From assembly GCA_030753265.1 (NCBI GenBank), contig JASMCQ010000092.1, forward strand, positions 1 to 62,640: a stretch of 62,640 nt of DNA, written 5' to 3'. A program made the translations under genes and the position numbers. Below are positions 17,550-26,212 of the stretch, piece by piece (within the stretch, counting starts at the first letter, position 1; the number at the start of each line of letters is the position of its first letter). The notes beneath the pieces are model-generated. The model was not told the origin of the DNA, ran no database searches, and was given only the letters and a program-made list of their open reading frames with translations. The stretch comes from Dehalococcoidia bacterium (GTDB lineage Bacteria; Chloroflexota; Dehalococcoidia; UBA3495).

Positions 17550-17706
17550 CTTCGACAAGCTCAGGATGAACGGATTTCCCCCAAGCTCACCACGAGCGGT
17601 TCCTCCCAGCTCGCGGTGACTTCAGGGCAAACAGGTTCCTCCCCGTTCGTGGTGGGTTCAGGGCAGACGGATATTCCCCGTTCGTGGTGAGCTTGTCGAA
17701 CCACGG
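17550..17706. repeat. interspersed repeat, family B (TTCGACAAGCTCA...TGAGCTTGTCGAA)
   Basis: The element begins with TTCGACAAGCTCAGGATGAA (17550-17569) and ends with the inverse TTCGTGGTGAGCTTGTCGAA (17681-17700). In between, degenerate copies of GTTCGTGGTGG / AGCTCACCACGA alternate. It is non-coding and lies just after the dehydrogenase gene. Units of this type are common in intergenic DNA of many environmental bacteria. Confidence 0.75.
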
Positions 17707-17819
17707 TGGCCGACAATTGTGTGGTCTCCAATTCTCTGCAATATATGTTCCAACTTCTTGCTAGCCACCGCGAGTCACCGCGAGAGGGCGTTGCCCCAAG
17801 CCAGTCATTCCTCCGCAAG

Positions 17820-18030
17820 TGTCATGTTGAGCCGGCCGCAGCGGCAAAGCATCTGGGCAGAGATTCTCCTCCGCCTCCCCGGATCCCTCGGCCTTCCCGC
17901 GAAGGACTCGGGATGACAGGGCAACGCCCATTTTCATCGGCCGTGGTGCCCCATGCAATCGGGGCATGAACGGTTCCGAGGAGCGAAACTACACCGTCAT
18001 TCCGAGGAGCGAAGCGACGAGGAATCTGGT
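17820..18030. repeat. interspersed repeats, family C
   Basis: Two copies are present. The first (17820-17919) opens with GTCATGTTGAGCCGG and closes with GACTCGGGATGACAGG, giving an inverted arrangement. The second (17993-18030) reads GTCATTCCGAGGAGCGAAGC and continues to GAGGAATCTGG. Together with family B they fill the gap 17497-18096, which has no credible gene. Confidence 0.72.
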
Positions 18031-18096
18031 GCGGGGTTCGTCCATTGCAGCCTGGACCCGCCACCCCAGGCCCATCGCATCACTCAGGAAACCAAA

Positions 18097-18121
18097 GAGG
18101 CCCGGCGAAGAGCCGGGCCTC
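18097..18121 (-). terminator. intrinsic terminator of the tubulin-like operon
   Basis: A perfect 10-bp stem (GAGGCCCGGC / GCCGGGCCTC) with a 5-base loop is followed on the minus strand by TTTGGTTT. It lies 26 bases beyond the stop codon of the 527-residue protein, exactly where a terminator for the leftward two-gene unit is expected. On the plus strand it is followed by only CAAAA, so it acts best leftward. Confidence 0.8.
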
Positions 18122-18146
18122 AAAAGCAGTTGCCGTTTTACGTCGA

Positions 18147-19730
18147 TCAGCTCACGGGGGGATGATACTCCGGAATCACCCCATCGGCGATGACGCCCAA
18201 CTCTTTCCACAGCCCGTGGAGCAATATCTGGTCGCTGGGCAGCCCATTAGAGACACGGGGTATCAGCTCTTCACGGCTATCCCGCATGGCCTTGAGGTCT
18301 TCGTCGATCAACTCGATTATGGCATTCCTCACCCCGGTATCGGTGCCGATATCAGGGTAGAGTTTCCAGCACTCGGCGGTCACGCTCTTCAGCCACTCGC
18401 TTTGGGTGGAACTAGCGCCCCTGTTCTCCGCGAAGTGCCAGGCGTACCATGCGGTCACCATCTCACGAAACATCGTGAGGTCTTCGGCCGGCGCACCCAC
18501 TATCGACATCTGGACGTCGAATCGGTGGTTGTCTCCGGGATGGCCCTCTACCGCCGCGAACTTGCGCCCGCCTCCCAGGCCCCTCAAGACGATATCATGG
18601 ACGTTGGAAGCGGTGATGCCAACGCCCGAAGCCGAGTCAACGTGACCCACTCCTACTTCCCCAACCCTCCACAGCTTCTGCTCCATCGCGGAGGCGCCCC
18701 GGTGCATGTCAGCCAGCAGTTCGCCCAGGTCCTCGCCGAACCGCGCCCCATGGGAGATGATGGAAAGGAATCCGGCCTCCAGCGATACATTATCCTGAAT
18801 CTTCTGAGACATTGACTCGGCGAGAAGGTCCTCTAATTGTTGCAGGCCCACACGGTTGGTGCCATACACGGACACTCCCGCAAGGGCGCGCCGGACACTC
18901 TCTGCTACGTCGAACGCATCGCTGTTGCTAAGTTGGAACCTGTCCAGAATCCGATGGGCAATGGCCAACGCCTGCTCTCCCCGCAGCAGGTTCCTCACGG
19001 TGGGATCTTCGCTCTCAAAGGACCATAACTCAGGATTGGTCACCTCTTGGAAGAGGCCACCGCCCAGGCTTGCACGCTTCCGCAGCGCCGGTGTGACCTC
19101 GTACCACGATGACAGGTATTCCTTGATCTCAGCTTCCATTGCCTCCACAATTTCGGCCACGTGGTTCTGGCAAAGGTCCTCCAGCCAGTAGCCCATCTGG
19201 GTTTTCCATCGTGGGAGGCGCTTCCGCCGGTCCGCGGGGTCTACCAGGTCATTGTAGGAATGCTCCGCAGTTTGGGGCAATTCACGCCGGAAGGTGCGAG
19301 TAGAGAGGTTCTCCCACCTCTTGACGGAAGGCTCTTGATACGGCGCCTGGATGATGTCATATAGGAAGCGAGTTTCGAGCCTGGTGCGAATCTCGCGGCT
19401 GAGTTCGTCTCGCTTGAGGTCGGCAAAACTCTCGGCTCGCGCTTTCTCGTTCCGGATTTGGCCGTTAGCCTCAAGGATCAGATGGTTGCTGATGTTCCCT
19501 TCCGGGCTCAGCTGCTCGAATACCAGCTGAACAGCCTTGCCAACCTCTTCCATGGCGCCATGCATCACCGAGTTCAGTTGCGCGAGGACATCCTGAGAAC
19601 TGGCCCCGCTCGTCTCCGGAGTCAAGAAATCCAGGGGGTCCATTGTTTGAAGCATCCGGGTGGACGCCTCGAAGAAAGATTCTCGCTTCCGTGGCACCTT
19701 TAACTTGTTGAACAATCGTCCTATTCCCAT
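18147..19730 (-). CDS. hypothetical protein, partner of the tubulin-like protein
   Basis: I do not recognise the family of this 527-residue protein. No signal peptide and no membrane helix are visible. The N-terminal 150 residues are charged and probably helical (basic start FNKLKVPRKRESF, then a stretch rich in Gln, Glu and Asn). The middle (about 150-330) is helical with many aromatic residues (WENLSTRTFRREL, YWLEDLCQNHVAEIVEAMEAE). Around 345-390 a mixed segment with GVGITASNVHDIVLRGLGGG could be a beta-rich domain. It starts 6 bases after the tubulin-like gene, with which it shares a promoter and a terminator. A physical or regulatory partnership is the natural inference, for example as an adaptor or effector of the filament-type protein. 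Base composition looks less GC-rich than in neighbouring metabolic genes. Confidence 0.8.
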   Translation of the reverse strand: MGIGRLFNKLKVPRKRESFFEASTRMLQTMDPLDFLTPETSGASSQDVLAQLNSVMHGAMEEVGKAVQLVFEQLSPEGNISNHLILEANGQIRNEKARAESFADLKRDELSREIRTRLETRFLYDIIQAPYQEPSVKRWENLSTRTFRRELPQTAEHSYNDLVDPADRRKRLPRWKTQMGYWLEDLCQNHVAEIVEAMEAEIKEYLSSWYEVTPALRKRASLGGGLFQEVTNPELWSFESEDPTVRNLLRGEQALAIAHRILDRFQLSNSDAFDVAESVRRALAGVSVYGTNRVGLQQLEDLLAESMSQKIQDNVSLEAGFLSIISHGARFGEDLGELLADMHRGASAMEQKLWRVGEVGVGHVDSASGVGITASNVHDIVLRGLGGGRKFAAVEGHPGDNHRFDVQMSIVGAPAEDLTMFREMVTAWYAWHFAENRGASSTQSEWLKSVTAECWKLYPDIGTDTGVRNAIIELIDEDLKAMRDSREELIPRVSNGLPSDQILLHGLWKELGVIADGVIPEYHPPVS

Positions 19731-19736
19731 AATTCT

Positions 19737-20777
19737 CTACCTGTACCCGGAATTCCACTTGGTCTGAAGGTATTGGCGTGCCGTCAGGTTGAAAAAGCCT
19801 TCTAAGAGACCGACTTCCTTGGAGCAGATGGAGCCAAACCGGGCGTCCACCTTGTTGTTGGCCTCTCTCATGGTTTCGTGGTAGCGGGCCCACCAGTCTG
19901 ATCCCGTCCCCCATGATTCGCCGACCAGTGTTTCCAGGACCCGGGCGATGTGGGCCCGCTGCGCGGGGAGAGAATCTTTGGGCGACCGGTGCATCAACGC
20001 GATGTCGAAATGGGGCCCTGTCGCCTGGATCTTCTTGTCGGGGTAGACGGTGACGTAGAAGGTGTCCGACCCGGTATGTCTTCCATCACCCACGGATACC
20101 CCGGTCGCGGCGCGAAGGAACTGTATCGTGGAGTAAGCATTTCTCAACTGGAGGGGATAGCTGTTGTCCGGGTCTCTGGACATGCCCCTCTGGGGCACCA
20201 ACAGATGGAGGACCACGCTGAAGTTGTAGGCGGTCCCCCTGGCCTCGGAGAGGGCCGCCAGCAGGACCGGTAGCGCGCCGATGGTCCCACCACCAAGGAA
20301 GCCTATCACATGGACCCTCAGGTAAGTCTTCCCCTCGTAGTAGGGGCACACTTCCCCAATCATCGCGTCTAGGTGTCCCCTCATCGCCGCGTAGTTGTAC
20401 CGGGCGGCAACACCGGCGTTGGCCAGCATCCCCAGCGCGCCCTCCCGGGAGAGGCTGAGGTTCTTCAACTCCGGCACGCACTCGGTAATCCAGGGCCGCA
20501 TATCCCGCAGATTGGAAAAATGGGGAAGCGTCAGGGGGATGAAACGCGACGCCCTGGAGATTTCGTCACGAGTGGCCTCCCTGGTGTCCATGTACAGGAA
20601 CCCCAGGGATTTCCTGTCGTTCAGGCTCCAGCTCTTGGTGATGTCTTCTAACTGTCTCCCGACTTGGCACGCTGTCGAGCCCAGTCCGACGACCACCGCT
20701 GGAGATGCAACCCGCTGCGCCGACCTTGTCCCTCCCAATTTAGAGAGGAAGGTGCTTCGAATTGCTGAAGTTACCAT
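19737..20777 (-). CDS. divergent tubulin/FtsZ-superfamily protein (Tubulin_2-like)
   Basis: This 346-residue protein looks like a GTPase of the tubulin/FtsZ superfamily. Near the start, VVVGLGSTACQVGRQL (about 28-43) matches the first glycine-rich nucleotide loop, and FLYMDTRE (60-67) follows as the second strand. The decisive motif is IGFLGGGTIGALP (158-170), which parallels the phosphate-binding GGGTG-G--P signature of FtsZ and tubulins. A VVLHLLVPQRG strand and an N--Y--IQFLRA helix fit the fold after it. It is closest in style to the Tubulin_2 / FtsZ-like families of unknown function known from diverse bacteria, not to the cell-division FtsZ. The ATG has AGGAGG 6 bases upstream. Whether it polymerises, and the identity of the catalytic T7 loop, cannot be settled by eye. 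Confidence 0.72.
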   Translation of the reverse strand: MVTSAIRSTFLSKLGGTRSAQRVASPAVVVGLGSTACQVGRQLEDITKSWSLNDRKSLGFLYMDTREATRDEISRASRFIPLTLPHFSNLRDMRPWITECVPELKNLSLSREGALGMLANAGVAARYNYAAMRGHLDAMIGEVCPYYEGKTYLRVHVIGFLGGGTIGALPVLLAALSEARGTAYNFSVVLHLLVPQRGMSRDPDNSYPLQLRNAYSTIQFLRAATGVSVGDGRHTGSDTFYVTVYPDKKIQATGPHFDIALMHRSPKDSLPAQRAHIARVLETLVGESWGTGSDWWARYHETMREANNKVDARFGSICSKEVGLLEGFFNLTARQYLQTKWNSGYR

Positions 20778-20868
20778 AGGGCCTCCTGAGCTGTTACCGG
20801 CGATGTAATGAACACGGATTCAAATAGGATACCAATACGAAAACAGCCATGGGTAACATAGCCGTTCA

Positions 20869-20897
20869 ATGATATTCCCTTCTTATATGTGTGTCAA
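20869..20897 (-). promoter_or_regulatory. sigma70-type promoter of the tubulin-like operon
   Basis: On the minus strand a perfect TTGACA (20892-20897) is separated by exactly 17 bases from TATCAT (20869-20874), a five-of-six match to TATAAT. It lies in an AT-rich gap, about 90 bases before the ATG at 20777. It is the best promoter match seen in the window. Confidence 0.75.
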
Positions 20898-20973
20898 CTT
20901 TTGATCTTCTCCCAGCATTAGTCGCCTTTCGGATTGAAAGCCCGGTAGTTTACATAAATCCGGAGTCAGGCCT

Positions 20974-22647
20974 TTATAGCGCTCCGTCAATGCTCACGTC
21001 GATGACGGCGGGCTTCCCGCTGGCGTAGGCCTCGCGCAGCGCGGGGCCAAGCGCCGCAGGGTCCTCCACTTTTTCTCCGGCCACTCCCATACCCCTGGCG
21101 ATGGCGGCCAGATCCAGGGGGTTGGCGAATTCCATACCGGTGTACTCGCTCCGGCGGTCCTGGTCGTCGAGCATGCGGCGCAGGTATATCTCCATGTTGA
21201 CCTTAAGGATACGGTAGGCCCGGTTATTGCAGATGGCGTACACCACCGGAATGTTGTAGCGGGCGGCGGTCCACAAAGCCTGGACAGTGTACAACGATGC
21301 GCCATCGCCCACCACCGCCAGCACCGGCCGGTCCGGGTTGGCCAGCTTGATCCCCAGGGCGCCGGGCATGGCCCAGCCGAGGGCGCCACCCCGGATTCCG
21401 TGGAGGTCGCCCGGATGTTCGAAGCTGAATTCCCGCATCAACGCGGGGCGGGAAGTGACCGACTCGTCGGCGATGATCACATCGGACGGCGAAGCCTGGG
21501 CCAGCTCGTGCATCATTCGCTCCACGGGCATGGGCTTCCGGTCCCACACACTCGCCAGCCGCTGCCGGTATTGCTCTTCAGACCGGCGCTTCTCTTCGGC
21601 CCAGGCAGCAGCCCGGGTGGCCGCGGCCTCGAGAGCCGGGGCGGACATATCTTGGCCCAGGGCGTCGGCCAGCTCTTCCAACCCGGCCGCCGGGTCGGCC
21701 AGTATCCCCACCTCGGTCGGGTACGTCTTCTCCAGCTCCCAGGAATCATTGTCCAGGTGAATCAGCTTGGTGGCCGGGCCAAGGAAGGGGTCCGGTACGT
21801 ATAGGAAGGACGAGAACACGTTGGCGCCGACGGCCAGCACCACGTCTACGCCGTCGAATTGGCGACGGGTGGACGGGGAGTTCAGATTCAACATGCCCCC
21901 GTAGAGGTCGTGGCTGGTGGGAAAGTTGACTTCCGTTAGAGTGGCGGCATACACCTTGGCTCCGAGCTGCTCCGCCACCCGGACCACCTGGGACACCGCC
22001 CCCGAGTGGGCCACCCGGTCCCCCACCACGATGATGGGATTCTCGGCCTGGGCCAGGATTTGGGACGCCCGGGCCACCGCGGCCGTGTCCGGGCGGGTGC
22101 GATAGTACCCCTGCGAAGAGGGGATGATCTCCACGTCGGCCGTCTCGTCCATGGAATCCCAGGGCAAGGAGAGGAACACCGGGCCGGTGGGCGGCGTTTT
22201 GGCCTCTTTGAAGGCACGCCGCAAGGCCATGGGAACCTCTGATGCGTGGAGAATCTCGGCGCTCCACTTGGTGTATTGGGCCGCCATCTGCACCAGGTTA
22301 CCGGATAGCACCGGCTCGGTCAGGAACATCCTCGAGTCCGAGTTTCCTGCGGTCAAGACCAGGGGCGTGCCGCCTTTGAAGGCGTTGTACAGGCCGCTGA
22401 TGCCGTTGGCGAGGCCTCCGGCGATATGAACGTTGGCGAAGCTGGGGCGTCCAGTAGCCCGGGCGTAGCCGTCGGCCATGCCCACGGCGCTCCCTTCCTG
22501 CAACGCCTGAACATACCTGAGCTGCCGGAAGTCTTGCAGGACATCCAACAGCGGCGATTCGCTGGTGCCAGGGTTTCCGAATATGTACTCCACCCCTTCA
22601 GCGAGGAGCATCTGGGCCAGGGCATGTTTCCCAGACATTATCGGCAT
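20974..22647 (-). CDS. thiamine-pyrophosphate enzyme, benzoylformate decarboxylase-like
   Basis: This 557-residue enzyme has the three-domain TPP fold: an N-terminal PYR domain, a middle domain and a C-terminal PP domain. The cofactor-activating glutamate is in QALQEGSAVGMADGYA. GNPGTSESP and NVHIAGG mirror the active-site GNPGSNE and NLHSAAG of benzoylformate decarboxylase (Thr replaces the active Ser, His is kept). The PP domain has VVGDGASLY and, about 27 residues on, CNN, the TPP/Mg motif. ALWTAARYNIPVVY also closely follows the decarboxylase. Decarboxylation or C-C cleavage of a 2-oxo acid is likely, but the substrate is uncertain. The ATG at 22647 is preferred over an upstream TTG at 22671, since AAGGA stands 10 bases before the former. 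It follows the tubulin-like promoter region and is not part of that unit. Confidence 0.9.
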   Translation of the reverse strand: MPIMSGKHALAQMLLAEGVEYIFGNPGTSESPLLDVLQDFRQLRYVQALQEGSAVGMADGYARATGRPSFANVHIAGGLANGISGLYNAFKGGTPLVLTAGNSDSRMFLTEPVLSGNLVQMAAQYTKWSAEILHASEVPMALRRAFKEAKTPPTGPVFLSLPWDSMDETADVEIIPSSQGYYRTRPDTAAVARASQILAQAENPIIVVGDRVAHSGAVSQVVRVAEQLGAKVYAATLTEVNFPTSHDLYGGMLNLNSPSTRRQFDGVDVVLAVGANVFSSFLYVPDPFLGPATKLIHLDNDSWELEKTYPTEVGILADPAAGLEELADALGQDMSAPALEAAATRAAAWAEEKRRSEEQYRQRLASVWDRKPMPVERMMHELAQASPSDVIIADESVTSRPALMREFSFEHPGDLHGIRGGALGWAMPGALGIKLANPDRPVLAVVGDGASLYTVQALWTAARYNIPVVYAICNNRAYRILKVNMEIYLRRMLDDQDRRSEYTGMEFANPLDLAAIARGMGVAGEKVEDPAALGPALREAYASGKPAVIDVSIDGAL

Positions 22648-22703
22648 CTTTAATAGATCCTTTCCTTGCAATTATCGGCCGGCGCCCGGCCATAATATGT
22701 CGT

Positions 22704-22720
22704 TTGATAGCTGATAGCTA
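22704..22720. repeat. heptamer-type repeat
   Basis: TGATAGCTGATAGCTA is two-plus copies of the NGCTGAY heptamer; it touches the stop codon of the VOC gene. Confidence 0.55.
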
Positions 22721-23131
22721 TTTGTCCTGGTAGATCATCCACTCCAGCAGGTTCTGGTCCGGGTCCCGCGCGTATAGGCTCAGAGAGGGGTGCCCGCCGC
22801 CGCCGCGGGCGCCCCGGCGGGCCACCGGGCCTTGGATGACCTCCACCCCGGCCTTCTTCAGCATCTCCTGGCACTCCTCCACCGTTCCGTCCCAGACAAA
22901 GCAGATGTCGGTGCAGCCGGGCACCGCGGTCGGTCCCCGCAGGCCGGCGGTGAAACCCTCGGGGTGGATGTTGATCTTGGAGTCTCCGACCCGGACGGAG
23001 AAGATGTGCACCTTGCCGGCGCGCCACTCCTCTTCGTCGTTGATGGAAAAGCCGACCCGCTTGTAGAACTCGATCAAGCGCTCCGCATTTGTGGTTGGCA
23101 TGGCAATGTGGTCGATGCTTACCGTTCCCAT
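22718..23131 (-). CDS. VOC-superfamily (glyoxalase/dioxygenase-like) protein
   Basis: This 137-residue protein is a two-module betaalphabetabetabeta fold of the vicinal oxygen chelate superfamily. It starts SIDHIAMPTTNAERLIEFYKR, where His is a first metal ligand, and ends with a DPDQNLLEWM segment in which Glu is the usual last ligand. INIHPEGF in the middle supplies another His. Such proteins act as glyoxalases, extradiol dioxygenases, epimerases or resistance proteins, so function cannot be fixed. AGGAGG lies 5 bases from the ATG. It sits between a TPP enzyme and a cysteine desulfurase, all leftward, with repeats on both sides. Confidence 0.88.
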   Translation of the reverse strand: MGTVSIDHIAMPTTNAERLIEFYKRVGFSINDEEEWRAGKVHIFSVRVGDSKINIHPEGFTAGLRGPTAVPGCTDICFVWDGTVEECQEMLKKAGVEVIQGPVARRGARGGGGHPSLSLYARDPDQNLLEWMIYQDK

Positions 23132-23245
23132 CTTGGACCTCCTTCCATCCTTAACCGCCCATCCTCAACTGCGGGCCTATACTGTCGCCGATCGATTACT
23201 CGATGCGCTGATGGGAATGCTCAATCCAGGGCATCGAGGTTGGGG

Positions 23246-23292
23246 GAAATCCCCCTGTATCCCCCTTTACCAAAGGGGGACGGAAGGGACTT
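23246..23292. repeat. interspersed palindromic repeat, family E (CCCCCTTT)
   Basis: AATCCCCCTGTATCCCCCTT is followed by TACCAAAGGGGGA, an imperfect palindrome. A near-identical left arm occurs at 51125 and a relative at 32386. Confidence 0.75.
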
Positions 23293-23300
23293 CCTCGTGG

Positions 23301-24431
23301 CTAGGTTTGCCCGCCAACTACACGGGCCACCTCATCAATGGCGCGGTCTATGTCCGCGGCCGCGGTGAACCGGCCGACCGAGAAGCGAATGGTCCCCATG
23401 GCGTATTCCAGGGGCACTTCCATGGCCTTGAGGACGCTGGAAACCTCCACCCGGTCTCTGTGGCAGGCCGAGCCGGCGGAGGCGGCCACGTCTTTCAGCT
23501 CGGAGAGGATGGTATTGGCTTCCAGTCCCTTGAAGCTGACGCTCGCCGTATTGGGCAGCCGTTTCTCCCGATGCCCGTTGACCCGGGCATTGGGAAACCG
23601 GTCCAGCAGGCCACTCTCCAGCCGGTCCCGCATCTCCTGCATGTGGTCGTGGTATTCAGACAGGTTCCGGTCGATCAGCTCGAAGGCTTCGCCCAGCGCC
23701 ACGATCTGAGCCACGTTTTCCGTCCCGGCCCGCCAGTCCATCTCGTGGTTCGCACCGTGGATCAGCTTCTCCAGCTTTACTCCGGCCCGCACGTATAGAG
23801 CCCCGATCCCTTTGGGGGCATACAGCTTGTGGCCGGCGACGGTGAGCAGATCCACTCCCAGCTCGTCGACGTGGACCGGCATCTTGCCGAGGGATTGGGC
23901 GCAATCGGAGTGGACCAGCACGCCCCGTCGACGAGCGATGCCGGCGATGTCGGCGATGGGTTCGATAGTACCCACCTCATTGTTGGCGTGCATGATGGTA
24001 ACCAGCACGGTCTGCTGGGTGATCGCCGCCTCGACGTCCTGGGGATCGACCTGCCCGTTACGGTCCACGGGCAGGTAAGTGATCCGGCAACCGTTTTCCT
24101 CCAGGTAGCGGCACACCTCGATCACCGAGGGATGCTCCACGGTCGAGGTGATAATGTGGTTGCCCCGGCCCCGGCGGGCGCCGGCCACGCCTTTGATGGC
24201 GTAGTTATTCGACTCGGTGCCGCCGCTGGTGAAGACCACCTCGTCCGTCCCGCAGCGAAGCGTTGCCGCCACCTGGCTGCGGGCCCTATCGACGGCCTCC
24301 TTGGTGGTGACCCCGAAGGCATGGCCGCTGGACGGGTTTCCGAAGTGCTGCTGAATGAACGGCAACATGGCCTCAGCGACCTGTGGGTCAATGGGAGTGG
24401 TGGCGTTGTAATCCAGATAAATGGGGTTCAT
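23301..24431 (-). CDS. cysteine desulfurase (NifS/IscS family)
   Basis: This 376-residue PLP enzyme takes sulfur from cysteine as an enzyme persulfide for Fe-S cluster or thiolated-tRNA assembly. The N-terminus IYLDYNATTPIDP is diagnostic. The PLP lysine is K202 in VAGHKLYAPKG, TESNN and MHANNEVG line the cofactor site, and the catalytic cysteine is C323 in SAGSACHRDRVEV. All key residues are intact. No iscU, iscR or tRNA-thiolase gene is next to it, so the acceptor cannot be told from context. Upstream is a 210-base divergent gap shared with the amidohydrolase gene. Confidence 0.95.
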   Translation of the reverse strand: MNPIYLDYNATTPIDPQVAEAMLPFIQQHFGNPSSGHAFGVTTKEAVDRARSQVAATLRCGTDEVVFTSGGTESNNYAIKGVAGARRGRGNHIITSTVEHPSVIEVCRYLEENGCRITYLPVDRNGQVDPQDVEAAITQQTVLVTIMHANNEVGTIEPIADIAGIARRRGVLVHSDCAQSLGKMPVHVDELGVDLLTVAGHKLYAPKGIGALYVRAGVKLEKLIHGANHEMDWRAGTENVAQIVALGEAFELIDRNLSEYHDHMQEMRDRLESGLLDRFPNARVNGHREKRLPNTASVSFKGLEANTILSELKDVAASAGSACHRDRVEVSSVLKAMEVPLEYAMGTIRFSVGRFTAAADIDRAIDEVARVVGGQT

Positions 24432-24600
24432 TGGCTCCGGGCCTCCGCCGCACCTGATTGCTCGCGCTCCGGGGCAAGCCTTGTTTTAGCCTCCCATGGT
24501 ATCTTCAACCGATGCCACTGGCAAGGAAGGTGTCACCGGCGCTTCGGGAAGCGGCGCCGGTGTAGTATTATGGTGCCGCGAAGAGACACCTCTCGGCCGG

Positions 24601-24625
24601 CAGTTGATAGCTGACGGCTGACGGC
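24601..24625. repeat. heptamer-type repeat
   Basis: Tandem copies of the NGCTGAY unit (TTGATAGCTGACGGCTGACG) lie just before the ribosome site of the amidohydrolase. A TATTAT at 24566-24571 upstream may be the -10 for that gene. Confidence 0.55.
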
Positions 24626-24641
24626 CGATGTTGGAGGCGCC

Positions 24642-26201
24642 ATGTTCGACCTTTTGATCAAAGACGGCCGCGTCATCGACGGAACCGGCCAAGCCGGGTT
24701 CCAAGCCAGCGTGGGCATCACCGGCGACGAGGTCACCATCGCCCGGGGCGACACCTCATCGTTGGCAGCGGCCCGAGTCATCGACGGTAGTGGCTACGTG
24801 GTCTGTCCGGGCTTCATCGACATGCATTCCCACTCGGACCTGAAGCTGCTGGCCGAGCCCAAACACGAGGCGAAGGTCCGCCAGGGGGTCACCACCGAGG
24901 TCCTGGGCATGGACGGCCTGTCCTACGCTCCCACATCCCCGGCCAACCTGGAGCAACTCCTCACCTATCTCGCCGCCATCAACGGCAGGCCGCCGGCCGG
25001 CGTCCGGTGGGGCAGCGTCAAGGAGTTCCTGGACCTGTTCGACCGGCGGGCGGCCTGCAACGTGGCCTTCATGGTGCCCCATGCCGCTATCCGGGTGGAA
25101 GCCATGGGATGGGAAGACCGGCTTCCCACCGGCGAGGAGCTAGCCCGGATGAAGGAGCTAGCCCGCCAGGGGATGCGGGACGGCGCCTTTGGCTTCTCCA
25201 CCGGTTTGACCTACGCCCCCGGGGCCTACAGCGATACCGAAGAGCTGGTGGCCGTGTGTGAGGCCATCAAGGACCTGGGCGGCTTCTACATGACCCATGC
25301 CCGGTACACCCTGGGCGACCGGCTGCTGGACCCCTTCCGGGAGGCGATTGCCATCGGACGCCGCAGCAGCGTACCGTCGCACATTTCCCACTATCACAAC
25401 CCTGTCGACGGAATGGGCGAGCGGATGCTGGCCCTGGTGGACAAGGGATTGGACTCGGGACTTGACATAACTTTCGATCAGTATCCTTATGCCGCGGCCA
25501 GCACCATCCTGCATTCGCTGCTGCCCTACTGGGCGCATGCGGGAGGCCCCGGAGCATTGCTGCAACGTATCCAGGACCCGGGGATCAGAGACGAGATCGG
25601 CAACGCGATGGACCCTTTGTGGGGGCCGTCCCTGGAGGATTTCTTCTTCAGCCACCTCGGCACGGCCAAGAACAAGGAGTGGGAGGGCCGATCTCTGGCA
25701 GACCTGGCAAGGGCCCAGGGCAAGCGGATGGTTGACACCATCTGCGACCTGCTCATCGAAGAAAACCTGGAGGTGGCCTTCGTGGCCCGCACCGGCAACC
25801 CGGACAACATCCGCACCATCGTTCGCCATCCGGCGCACATGGTGGGCTCCGACGGCCTCCTTACCGGGGAGAAGCCCAACCCCCGGAGCTACGGGACCTT
25901 CCCCTACATTCTGGGCCAGTTCGTCAGGGAAGAAGGGCTGCTCCGGTTGGAGGAAGGGGTTCGCAAGATGACTGCCCTGCCGGCCCAACGGCTGGGGCTG
26001 AAGGACCGGGGCATCCTGCGAGACGGCATGAAGGCCGACGTCGTGATGTTCGATCCGGAACGGGTGCGGGCATTGGCCACCTTCGACGAGCCCAAACAGT
26101 ACCCCGAGGGCATCGACTACGTGGTGGTCAACGGCAGGCTGGTGATAGACAATGGTACTCATACCGGCGCCCTGCCGGGCCGGGCCCTGCGGTCGCAGTA
26201 G
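24642..26201 (+). CDS. D-aminoacylase / N-acyl-D-amino-acid deacylase-type amidohydrolase
   Basis: This 519-residue metal-dependent hydrolase begins FDLLIKDGRVIDGTG and carries GFIDMHSHSDLKLL (about 59-72), where HxH and Asp bind zinc. KVRQGVTTEV, GAFGFSTGLTYAPG and THARYT follow in the barrel. HISHYHN, SDGLLTGEK and the terminal MKADVVMFDPERV are typical of the D-aminoacylase (AmidohydrolaseD) family. It should hydrolyse N-acyl-D-amino acids or related cyclic amides. GGAGG lies 5 bases before the ATG. In SAR202-like bacteria such genes are numerous, and here it heads a plus-strand run with two acyl-CoA dehydrogenases. Confidence 0.92.
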   Translation: MFDLLIKDGRVIDGTGQAGFQASVGITGDEVTIARGDTSSLAAARVIDGSGYVVCPGFIDMHSHSDLKLLAEPKHEAKVRQGVTTEVLGMDGLSYAPTSPANLEQLLTYLAAINGRPPAGVRWGSVKEFLDLFDRRAACNVAFMVPHAAIRVEAMGWEDRLPTGEELARMKELARQGMRDGAFGFSTGLTYAPGAYSDTEELVAVCEAIKDLGGFYMTHARYTLGDRLLDPFREAIAIGRRSSVPSHISHYHNPVDGMGERMLALVDKGLDSGLDITFDQYPYAAASTILHSLLPYWAHAGGPGALLQRIQDPGIRDEIGNAMDPLWGPSLEDFFFSHLGTAKNKEWEGRSLADLARAQGKRMVDTICDLLIEENLEVAFVARTGNPDNIRTIVRHPAHMVGSDGLLTGEKPNPRSYGTFPYILGQFVREEGLLRLEEGVRKMTALPAQRLGLKDRGILRDGMKADVVMFDPERVRALATFDEPKQYPEGIDYVVVNGRLVIDNGTHTGALPGRALRSQ

Positions 26202-26212
26202 GATTCTACCGG

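Noticed and set aside
17706..17969. Small open frames in the repeat cluster
   Set aside because: They are translations of families B and C repeats without ribosome sites.
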